NCBI GenBank assembly: GCA_964433315.1 | Contig: CAYSQO010000002.1 | Location: 50,296-114,295, forward strand | Reading direction: 5' to 3' | Origin: Aquariibacter sp964433315 | Lineage (GTDB): Bacteria > Pseudomonadota > Gammaproteobacteria > Burkholderiales > Burkholderiaceae_C | Length of the DNA: 64,000 nt | Shown here: positions 35,377 to 41,983 of the stretch, in pieces | Numbering within the stretch: position 1 is the stretch's first letter | Layout: each line of letters starts with the position of its first letter | The notes under the pieces: generated by a model | The model's input: the letters and a program-made list of their open reading frames with translations, nothing else | The model's database searches: none | Told to the model about the DNA's origin: nothing | Translations under genes and position numbers: made by a program

Positions 35377-35402
35377 GGTCGTACTGCCACTGCGGAGTCT
35401 CC

Positions 35403-35774
35403 GTGCACCTGCAACCCAAACGTCCACCCGGACGCGCCGACCGGAAGGCCGCGGCGTATGCGGCTGAGATCGTGCGGCTGCGCGCGGAGGGCTACACGTA
35501 CGAAGCCATCCGAGAGGCACTCGGCGAGGTCGGCATCACGTTGAGCGAGTGTGCGCTGAGGCGCGAGGTACGCAGGCACGAGAAGCGAACCGTGGGCACC
35601 GCTTCGGACGTTCACCCAACACCGCAGGTACCTCCAGGTCCGCGGTTGTATGTGGAGCGCCCCCTGACCACCGGGCCGCCGCCGTCAAAGGACGCCACCG
35701 GCCGCGAGATCGCAGCAGCGTTCTTTGACGCAAACCCCAGCAACCCACTGCTTCCAATCAAGGAGAAATCATGA
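35403..35774 (+). CDS. StbA-like DNA-binding protein
   Basis: 123 residues from GTG 35403, with GGAG 5 nt upstream. The N-terminal half contains a likely HTH, 'RLRAEGYTYEAIREALGEVG' then 'LSECALRREVRRHEK'; the C-terminal half is Pro-rich. Its position between oriT and a StbB-like ATPase corresponds to StbA of the IncW plasmid R388, which binds repeats near oriT and represses plasmid promoters. It is my first candidate for the protein that reads the 26-bp palindromes, but a TraK-like role is also possible. Confidence 0.6.
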   Translation: MHLQPKRPPGRADRKAAAYAAEIVRLRAEGYTYEAIREALGEVGITLSECALRREVRRHEKRTVGTASDVHPTPQVPPGPRLYVERPLTTGPPPSKDATGREIAAAFFDANPSNPLLPIKEKS

Positions 35775-36514
35775 GACTCGCGGTCATCAACTTTTCGGGC
35801 AACGTCGGCAAGACCACGATTGCCCGCCATTTGCTCGCGCCCCGGATCCCCGGCTGCCAGGTCGTCGCGGTGGAGAGCATCAACGCCGACGACGGCCAGT
35901 CCGTGACGATCCGCGGTCGGCAGTTCGCGCAGCTGCAGGAGTTCCTTCAGAGCGTCGACAACGTCGTGATCGACATCGGCGCGAGCAACGTCGAAGACCT
36001 GCTCAAGCTGATGCGCCGCTATCGCGGGAGCCAGCAGGACTTCGACGGCTTCATCGTGCCCACCGTGCCGGCCCGCAAGCAGCAGCAGGACACGGCGGCC
36101 ACGTTGACGGAGCTGGCACGCATCGGCGTCCCGCCGGACCGGCTGCGCCTGGTCTTCAACCAGGTCGACGACGACAACCCGATCGAGCACACCTTCGAAA
36201 CGTTGCTCGCCTATTGCGCCTCGTCGGGCGTGGTGCAACCACGGCTGGCAGCCTCCATCTCGTTCAACGAGGTCTACGCGCTCGTTCGTGGCACCGGCCA
36301 ACCGCTGGCCGAAGTGGCAGCCGACAGCACCGACTACAAGGCGGCGATCGCGAAGGCCGGCACGCAGTCCGACAAGCTGGCCCTGGCTCACCGCCTCGCG
36401 ATCCAGCGGCTCGCCTGGGGAGTCCTCCCCGAACTCGAGGCGTGCTTTGCAGCGCTGGACCTGCCTGCTCTGGCGCAGCAATCGGGCGTGGCAGCGGTTC
36501 CGGCAGCATCATGA
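35771..36514 (+). CDS. stbB: StbB/ParA-like ATPase
   Basis: 247 residues. The first residues 'MRLAVINFSGNVGKTTIARH' hold a deviant Walker A (GNVGKTT), and 'VDNVVIDIGASNVEDLLKLM' and 'DGFIVPTVPARKQQQDTA' match the StbB family of ParA-like ATPases. In R388, StbB influences plasmid location and conjugation. ATGA overlaps link it to the genes on both sides, so the three form one operon. Confidence 0.78.
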   Translation: MRLAVINFSGNVGKTTIARHLLAPRIPGCQVVAVESINADDGQSVTIRGRQFAQLQEFLQSVDNVVIDIGASNVEDLLKLMRRYRGSQQDFDGFIVPTVPARKQQQDTAATLTELARIGVPPDRLRLVFNQVDDDNPIEHTFETLLAYCASSGVVQPRLAASISFNEVYALVRGTGQPLAEVAADSTDYKAAIAKAGTQSDKLALAHRLAIQRLAWGVLPELEACFAALDLPALAQQSGVAAVPAAS

Positions 36515-36957
36515 ACCCGAGCACACCACGTGAAGTGCTCATCGTCGAGGCTCTCGGCGAGGCCGCCAAGCTGATTCGACAGGTCGAAGCCTTGGCCCCG
36601 GCGCTGGATCAGTCACGCCAGTCGCTCGCGGACGCGCACAGCGGGCTCTCGGGTCAGCTGGCTGCGTTCGAGACCCAGGTGCTGGCTCTGACCGAGAAGG
36701 CCAAGGTCGTCGCGGTGAAGCACGTCCTGACGCGGACCGAGGAGGCGGCGAGGCAGTCGGCCGACCTGCAGAGTCGCGCCATGGCCGACGCGGCGAGGGT
36801 CGCCTTTGGCGCCGACATTGGCGCCGCACTCCAGCGCCTGCAGTCACTGCACGCGCGACCAGGACCGCGCTGGGAACCGTGGCTCACACATGCGGCAGCC
36901 GCAGCGACAGCATCGGCGGCCACCTGGACGCTGGCGATCACGCTGTGGCCTCGGTGA
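36511..36957 (+). CDS. StbC-like coiled-coil protein with C-terminal membrane segment
   Basis: 148 residues from ATG 36511. Long Ala/Gln/Glu-rich helices cover residues about 10-115, for example 'LIVEALGEAAKLIRQVEALA' and 'KHVLTRTEEAARQSADLQSR'. A short hydrophobic segment, 'AAAATASAATWTLAITLW', lies at the very end. Third place in the stb operon supports a StbC-like name; the role is unknown. The start overlaps the stbB stop by 4 bases. Confidence 0.65.
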   Translation: MNPSTPREVLIVEALGEAAKLIRQVEALAPALDQSRQSLADAHSGLSGQLAAFETQVLALTEKAKVVAVKHVLTRTEEAARQSADLQSRAMADAARVAFGADIGAALQRLQSLHARPGPRWEPWLTHAAAAATASAATWTLAITLWPR

Positions 36958-36987
36958 ACGCGCATGCGCACGCTCGCGAGCACTGGT

Positions 36988-37004
36988 GTAGGATTAAATC
37001 CTAC
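36988..37004. promoter_or_regulatory. Palindromic operator of the parDE genes
   Basis: GTAGGAT and ATCCTAC separated by TAA, 20 bp before the parD start. TAGGAT within it is a plausible -10, so binding would repress transcription. RHH antitoxins of the ParD type usually bind such short palindromes to control their own operon. Confidence 0.55.
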
Positions 37005-37023
37005 GCTGCACGCCAAAACTGCC

Positions 37024-37314
37024 ATGCGCTCGACCCAACAGTTCAGCATCACCCTGCCCAACGAGATGGCCGACGCCGTGCGGGCGAAGGTGGCGGCCGG
37101 CGAGTACGCCACAGAGAGCGAAGTGATCCGCGACGGCTTGCGCGTCCTGCTCGCACGGGACCGGGCCGTCGAGGAATGGCTGCGCAAGGACGTGGCCGCC
37201 ACGTACGACAAGCTCAAGGCCGACCCGTCGCGAGCAGTGGCGGCCGGCGCCGTCAAGGCACGCCTGGCCGCCGCGCACGAGAAAGCGACGAAGAAGGCGC
37301 CGGCCAAGGCCTGA
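37024..37314 (+). CDS. parD: ParD-like ribbon-helix-helix antitoxin
   Basis: 96 residues from ATG 37024. 'STQQFSITLPNEMADAVRAK' and 'GEYATESEVIRDGLRVLLAR' are the classic ParD N-terminal RHH with its Ser-Glu-Val-Ile-Arg-(D/E) motif. The C-terminal part, rich in Ala/Lys, would wrap the toxin. It stabilises the element through toxin-antitoxin addiction. It is followed without a gap by the toxin frame. Confidence 0.87.
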   Translation: MRSTQQFSITLPNEMADAVRAKVAAGEYATESEVIRDGLRVLLARDRAVEEWLRKDVAATYDKLKADPSRAVAAGAVKARLAAAHEKATKKAPAKA

Positions 37315-37634
37315 TCCCGTACGGCGTCGTCTACGCGCCCGAGGCGGCTGACCAACTCGAAGAGCTGTATCGCTACATCGCCGAGCGCAGGTCACCGGTG
37401 GTCGCCGAGCGCTACACCAGCGCGGTGATCGAGACCTGTGAGGGGCTTGCACTCTTTCCGCTGCGGGGCGTCTCGCGCGAGGACATCCGTCCCGGGCTGC
37501 GCGTCACCCACCACGGAGGTCGTACCGTGATCGCGTATGCCGTGGACCAGGAGCCGCGGCGGGTCTCCATCCTTGGAGTGCTCTACGGCGGCCAGGACCT
37601 CGCACGGGCCCTGGCCGAAGGCGGGGACGCCTGA
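37311..37634 (+). CDS. parE: ParE/RelE-superfamily toxin with no ATG, GTG or TTG start
   Basis: About 107 residues. 'YGVVYAPEAADQLEELYRYI', 'SPVVAERYTSAVIETCEGLA', 'GLRVTHHGGRTVIAYAVDQ' and 'RRVSILGVLYGGQDLARAL' match ParE across the full domain. No ATG, GTG or TTG occurs in frame near the domain start. The only start-like codon is CTG 37311, which overlaps the parD stop as CTGA. Translation from CTG or by coupling from parD is therefore likely. ParE toxins poison DNA gyrase. Confidence 0.8.
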   Translation: MIPYGVVYAPEAADQLEELYRYIAERRSPVVAERYTSAVIETCEGLALFPLRGVSREDIRPGLRVTHHGGRTVIAYAVDQEPRRVSILGVLYGGQDLARALAEGGDA

Positions 37635-37718
37635 ACCATCCGCCCGAGGAAGCGGCTGCACTACGGCGTGTGGATGGGGCGCCGCGCGGCCGAAGGCAAG
37701 CGCGGCGCCGGTATTCCC

Positions 37719-37749
37719 GCGGGCCGGCGAAAGCCGGCCCGCGCGTTTT
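37719..37749 (+). terminator. Rho-independent terminator after parDE
   Basis: A perfect 10-bp stem (GCGGGCCGGC/GCCGGCCCGC) with a GAAA tetraloop, followed by GCGTTTT. It lies 84 bases after the parE stop and 32 bases before the end of the convergent DUF7673 gene. Confidence 0.75.
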
Positions 37750-37780
37750 CAGACCGGCGTGGGCCAGCGATGATCGATGC

Positions 37781-38134
37781 TCACGCGTCGGTCGGCCAGC
37801 GCAGGCCCCAGCGCTCGATGACAGCACGCACGCGGCCATCACCTTCGGGGATGAGCGTGTGCAGGTCGGCACGGCCCCAGCGCAGCGCATCCAAGCAGCA
37901 CAGCATGTCGTTGCTGATGGCGATGTCGACGGCGCGCAGTTCAAACAGGTCGAGCTGGAAGGCCTGACCGTTGTATGTTGCGGCCAGGAAGCGCGCGATG
38001 CGCGGGATCTGGCCGGAGTCGCGCGTCTCGGCCAGCTTCAACAGCCGCGCGAAGGCCTGGGCGCCGGCCTGGGTCGCCTGGAGCGACAGCGCGTCGCAGG
38101 CGGCGATCTCTGCGTCGATGGCGTTCTGAACCAT
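37781..38134 (-). CDS. DUF7673-like ICE protein
   Basis: 117 residues. 'LLKLAETRDSGQIPRIARFL', 'TYNGQAFQLDLFELRAVDIA' and 'LCCLDALRWGRADLHTLIPE' match my memory of DUF7673, a small family common in proteobacterial ICEs near DUF932 and ssb genes. Function unknown. Copy D of the 26-bp palindrome lies 67 bp upstream of the start, and GAGGAGCC is close to the ATG, so it may be part of the conjugation regulon. Confidence 0.65.
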   Translation of the reverse strand: MVQNAIDAEIAACDALSLQATQAGAQAFARLLKLAETRDSGQIPRIARFLAATYNGQAFQLDLFELRAVDIAISNDMLCCLDALRWGRADLHTLIPEGDGRVRAVIERWGLRWPTDA

Positions 38135-38200
38135 GTGAGGCTCCTCGGGTGCGTGTGGGACAGCCGGTCCGATGGTCAGGCCGGCTGTCGGCGCAAGCGG

Positions 38201-38226
38201 CGATGACTTTCATCGGAAAGTCATCG
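38201..38226. promoter_or_regulatory. Operator copy D (26-bp palindrome)
   Basis: CGATGACTTTC...GGAAAGTCATCG; the outer ten bases of each arm are perfectly complementary. It lies between the DUF932 stop (38235) and the DUF7673 start (38134), on the upstream side of the latter. It is the most symmetric of the four copies. Confidence 0.6.
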
Positions 38227-38234
38227 CACATTGC

Positions 38235-39098
38235 TCAGCCCTTCAGCTTGCGCATCTCCTCGGCCAGCATCCACAGCGCGCGGTTCAGGCTCACGCCGCG
38301 GTCGATGCTGCCCACCGGCCGGGTCTGCAGCCGGCGACCCTGGGCGCTGCGGCCTGGCTGGCCACCGCGGATCACGTTCTCCTGCACGCGCTGGAAGGTG
38401 GTCCACAGGCTGTGCCCGATGTCTTCAGGCCTGCGCGCCTCGATCAGCTGCTCGGCAGTCACGGGCGCCGGACGATGCCCGCCGGTCTCCTCCACGCCGC
38501 GCTCACCGAAACGCAGCGCCAGGGCGGCCGTCGCGAAGGCGATTTCCTCGGGCGGCTCGAGCTGCAGCGCCTTCATCGCCTCGGTGTGCTCGCCCACCGC
38601 CTCGAACTCGTCGAGCACGCGGAACGCGCCTTCGATCACCTCGCCCTGGATGTTGCCCTTGTGCGGGATGCGGATGTCGTCCACCACCTCGCCCACCACC
38701 AGGCCGTTGCAGCAGACGAAGCGGAACATGCCCGCGAGCATCTGGTACGAACTGGCGCCGTCGTGGCTGTTGATCAGGATGATCTCGTTCGCCTCGGGCC
38801 GGGTCTGCACCTGTCCGGCGTGGCGCATGCGGATCATGTGCTTGGTGAACTCCGCCTTGCCTTCGACGCGGCTCTGGCCCTGGGCGACCATGAAGGGCTC
38901 GAAACCCTCCTTGCGCAGGCCGCGCAGGACATCGATGGTGGGGATGTAGGTGTAGCGCTCGGAGCGGCTCGCGTGCTTGCCCTCGGCGAAGATGGACGGC
39001 GCCGCGGCGCGCATCTGGTCCTCGCTCAGGGGCTGGTCACCGCGCATCACGCGGGTGTTGCGGGCAAAGCGGGTCGCCAGGGTCGGGGTCGAGTACAT
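38235..39098 (-). CDS. DUF932-domain plasmid/phage-type protein
   Basis: 287 residues from ATG 39098. 'KHASRSERYTYIPTIDVLRG', 'GFEPFMVAQGQSRVEGKAEF', 'ILINSHDGASSYQMLAGMFR' and 'VCCNGLVVGEVVDDIRIPHK' are characteristic of DUF932. Members are frequent on plasmids and ICEs and their role is not established. It is transcribed after ssb, 77 bases downstream of it. Confidence 0.75.
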   Translation of the reverse strand: MYSTPTLATRFARNTRVMRGDQPLSEDQMRAAAPSIFAEGKHASRSERYTYIPTIDVLRGLRKEGFEPFMVAQGQSRVEGKAEFTKHMIRMRHAGQVQTRPEANEIILINSHDGASSYQMLAGMFRFVCCNGLVVGEVVDDIRIPHKGNIQGEVIEGAFRVLDEFEAVGEHTEAMKALQLEPPEEIAFATAALALRFGERGVEETGGHRPAPVTAEQLIEARRPEDIGHSLWTTFQRVQENVIRGGQPGRSAQGRRLQTRPVGSIDRGVSLNRALWMLAEEMRKLKG

Positions 39099-39175
39099 GA
39101 TGGTTTCCTTCGATCGTTGATTGAGGTTCGAAGGGCGGGCGCACCTCAGCGGCTTCACGCCCACCCGATGAGGGT

Positions 39176-39646
39176 TCAGGCGTCGGCGTGCGCCGGCCGG
39201 CGCGCAGCACGGGGCTTGCGGGTGCTGGCGGCCGGTGCAGGCGGCTCGCCGCTGCCGTTGCTGGCGCCGGGCGCGCTGTCGTCGCCACGGGTGCGTCGGG
39301 CTTCGGACTCGGCGCGGCTGTCGAGGTAGTCGATCTCCTCGGCCGTGAACGCCATCCCGTAGACGGTCTCGCCGTCTTTCTCGTAGTTGTTGTTGCGCAG
39401 CCGGCCGACGATGTTGACGTGCGAACCCTTGCCCAGGTACTCGGCGGCGTTCTCGGCCTGCTTGCCCCACAGGGTCCACTGGATCGCAGTGGACTCCTCC
39501 TCGCGGGCTTCACCCGAACCGCGCCGCGTGTTGCTGATCGCGGTCAGCACGGCCTTGGCGATCTTGCCTTCGCGGCCGTTGACGAATTCGAGCTTGACGG
39601 CCACGGCCAGGTGCGCGTGACGCTGGATGACTTGAACGTTTGCCAT
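39176..39646 (-). CDS. ssb: Single-stranded DNA-binding protein
   Basis: 156 residues from ATG 39646, with GGAG 8 nt upstream. An OB-fold core is visible ('AKAVLTAISNTRRGSGEARE', 'TAIQWTLWGKQAENAAEYLG', 'GSHVNIVGRLRNNNYEKDGE'). The acidic/Pro tail ends 'RRPAHADA' rather than the usual DDDIPF-type tip, as often seen in element-borne SSBs. It would coat transferred single-stranded DNA in the recipient. A long leader with two strong hairpins precedes it. Confidence 0.85.
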   Translation of the reverse strand: MANVQVIQRHAHLAVAVKLEFVNGREGKIAKAVLTAISNTRRGSGEAREEESTAIQWTLWGKQAENAAEYLGKGSHVNIVGRLRNNNYEKDGETVYGMAFTAEEIDYLDSRAESEARRTRGDDSAPGASNGSGEPPAPAASTRKPRAARRPAHADA

Positions 39647-40487
39647 GACGATCTCCAAACGAGAGCAAGCAGCCGGGTCCCGGTCCGGGTTCCCTGAAAA
39701 CTGATCCTCTCGCTCGGACTCCCTTGCTCCCGCCCACGGGCGGGCGGGGGGTGGGCATGGCCCCTTCCCTCACGGGAAGGGGTTGGGGATGGGTGGTGTT
39801 CCTCAGCAGCCGAAGCAGTGAGCCGGTTTCCCGGCCCACCGCTTGAAGATCCCCCCACAAGTCCCCCTCGCAATTCGACGGGGGCGCGTGGGGGGAGCGC
39901 GGTGGGACGACTGGCGCACGGGCTGCCTCCTCCCCACGGTCGGCGCAGCGTCGCGGCCGATGTGCCAGCTCGCCTGGCGCAGCGGCTGCAGCGCAGCCGG
40001 CTGAACGATCACGAGCAGCGGCGGCTCTGCGGCCGACGTGCCACCAAGCGCAGCGACTGGCGCGACGGCCGAGCCGCGGCGATCACTTCAACGCATTCGG
40101 TCTTCAGCGGCCCGGCTACGGGCTTGGCGGGTGACCGGGGTGGCGATCTGGCCGGCGCCGCACCGAGCGGAGCGGAGCGCAGCGACCTGCAAGCCGGTCA
40201 GTTCGCCAAGCGGGCCTCGCTCACGCGCAGCGTGAGGGAATCAGGGCCCGCGATCCCCGGGCACGGGAAAGGGCCGCCGCGTGTTTCAGCCGGCAGCGCC
40301 GGCCTGACCGAATCGCGTCAGGGATGGAAGCCCGTCAGGGGCGAGACGGCGGTACCCCGGTGGCTCGACGCGCAGCGCGACAGCCCGGTCCCGCACCGCG
40401 GGGAGACGCCCAGGCCCACCGAGACCTGGCAGAACCTGCAACATCGAACGCACCACCCGGACACACAGCGCCGGCTGCACCAGCAAC
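39647..40487. other. Gene-free leader and intergenic DNA upstream of ssb
   Basis: About 840 bases without a supportable gene. The open frame at 39818-40564 on the plus strand has biased Arg/Pro/Gly content and no motif. The left 140 bases form the ssb leader with two GC-rich hairpins. The rest is GC-rich with short repeats of the GAGCGGAGC kind near 40174-40190 and no clear promoter or ORF. Confidence 0.5.
39729..39782 (-). promoter_or_regulatory. Two strong hairpins in the ssb leader
   Basis: CCCGCCC/GGGCGGG (39729-39744) and the 9-bp stem CCCCTTCCC/GGGAAGGGG with a 4-base loop (39761-39782). On the minus strand both lie in the predicted 5' leader, 80-140 bases before ssb. They have no T-tract in the ssb direction, so they are more likely RNA stability, attenuation or protein-binding elements than terminators. 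Confidence 0.4.
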
Positions 40488-40707
40488 TCAAACCTGGGCA
40501 GCAGTGGACCCCGCCGCAGCATCAAACCTCGGATAGGACGCGCCCTTCACCGAATCCACCTTGACCACGCCTTCCTCGATCAGCCGGGCCAGCGCCACCT
40601 CGACGGACTCCACTGTCGCACCAGCCCCCAGGAGGGATTTCAGTGACCGCCACAGCGAAGCTGGGTTCGTCGGCCGCTTGTCGCCTATCTTCCTCAGGCT
40701 GTCTGTC
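40488..40707 (-). pseudogene. 3' fragment of a backbone gene cut by the IS element
   Basis: The last 72 or so codons of a minus-strand gene: 'DSLRKIGDKRPTNPASLWRS', 'ATVESVEVALARLIEEGVVK', 'VDSVKGASYPRF'. It looks like a C-terminal winged-helix region similar to the tail of NYN-domain (LabA-like) proteins, though I am not sure. The frame runs into the left end of the IS at 40708, and no start codon belongs to it. The 5' part is missing from its proper place. Confidence 0.55.
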
Positions 40708-40757
40708 TGAACCGCCCCGGGTTCTGAGGAGGCTCCAACCTTTGAGAGGATGGAGCG

Positions 40758-41078
40758 ATGAGGAGAGCGAGCAAGTTTTCGCTCGAGGTCCAGGAGCGGG
40801 CCGTGCGGATGGTCGTCGAGGCCCAGGGCGAGCATGACTCGCAGTGGGCGGCCATCGAGTCCATCGCGTCCAAGATCGGCTGCACGGCCGAGACGCTGCG
40901 CCGCTGGGTGCGCCAGCATGAACGGGACACCGGCCAGCGTGATGGCCTGACGACGGCCGAGGCCCAGCGCATCAAGGAGCTGGAACGGGAGAACCGCGAG
41001 CTGCGCAAGGCCAACGAGATCCTGAAGCTGGCCAGCGCGTTTTTCGCCCAGGCGGAGCTCGACCGCCGGCTGAAGTGA
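40758..41078 (+). CDS. IS3-family transposase OrfA
   Basis: 106 residues: an HTH of the IS3/transposase_8 type ('FSLEVQERAVRMVVEAQGEH', 'SKIGCTAETLRRWVRQHERD') and a leucine zipper ('RIKELERENRELRKANEILK'). The frame is intact. Its end overlaps the start of orfB by 4 bases; IS3 elements usually make the active OrfAB protein by -1 frameshifting. Confidence 0.88.
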   Translation: MRRASKFSLEVQERAVRMVVEAQGEHDSQWAAIESIASKIGCTAETLRRWVRQHERDTGQRDGLTTAEAQRIKELERENRELRKANEILKLASAFFAQAELDRRLK

Positions 41079-41983
41079 TGCGGGCCTTCGTGAATCAGCA
41101 TCGTGACGTCCACGGGGTCGAGCCGATCTGCCGGGTGCTGCAGATCGCCCCCTCGGGCTACTGGCGCCACGCCGCGGGGCAACGCAGCCCCGCGTTGTGC
41201 AGCCCGCGAGCTCAGCGTGACGCAGCACTGGTGCCGCACATCGAGCGCGTGTGGCGCGCCAACCTGCAGGTCTACGGCGCGAAGAAGGTCTGGCGGCAAC
41301 TCCACCGCGAGGGCCACGCGGTGGCCCGCTGCACCGTCGAGCGGCTGATACGTCGCCAGGGCCTGCGAGGCGTGATCCGCGGCAAGGTCGTACGCACCAC
41401 GGTGGCCGACCCGAAGGCGCCGTGCCCACTGGACAAGGTCAACCGGCAGTTCAGGGCCGACAGGCCGAACCAGCTCTGGGTCTCGGACTTCACCTACGTC
41501 TCGACCTGGCAGGGCTGGTTGTACGTGGCCTTCGTCATCGACGTCTTCGCGCGGCGCATCGTCGGCTGGCGGGTCAGCCGTTCGATGCACACCGACTTCG
41601 TACTCGACGCCCTGGAGCGGGCGCTGTACGCCCGTCAGCCCGAGCGCGACAGCAGCCTGGTCCATCACTCCGACCGCGGCAGCCAGTACGTCTCGATCCG
41701 CTACAGCGAACGTCTGGCCGAGGCAGGCATCGAGCCCTCGGTGGGCAACCGCAGCGACAGCGATGACAACGCGCTGGCCGAGACGATCAACGGCCTGTAC
41801 AGAGCCGAACTGATCCACCGTTGAGCACCCTGGAAGACCCGCAAGACGGTCGAGCTGGCGACGCTGGAATGGGTCTCCTGGTTCAACCATCACCGGTTGC
41901 TCGAGCCCATCGGCCCCGTGCCGCCGGCGGAGTTCGAGGACGCCTACTATCGTCAACGCGCCGAGTCGGCCACGTCGGCCTGA
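41075..41983 (+). pseudogene. IS3-family transposase OrfB with an in-frame stop
   Basis: A DDE integrase core is clear: 'NQLWVSDFTYVSTWQGWLYV' (first D), 'SLVHHSDRGSQYVSIRYSER' (second D), and 'NALAETINGLYRAELIHR' (E). A TGA at 41822-41824 interrupts the frame, and 'APWKTRKTVELATLEWVSWF' plus 'NHHRLLEPIGPVPPAEFEDA' continue in the same frame to the real stop at 41983. A one-base change from CGA would explain it. All DDE residues precede the stop, but the usual C-terminus is lost, so the element is probably inactive. Confidence 0.8.

Noticed and set aside
39818..40564. 248-codon plus-strand frame upstream of the first IS
   Set aside because: No motif, strong Arg/Pro/Gly bias, no ribosome-binding site, and it ends within the opposite gene fragment.
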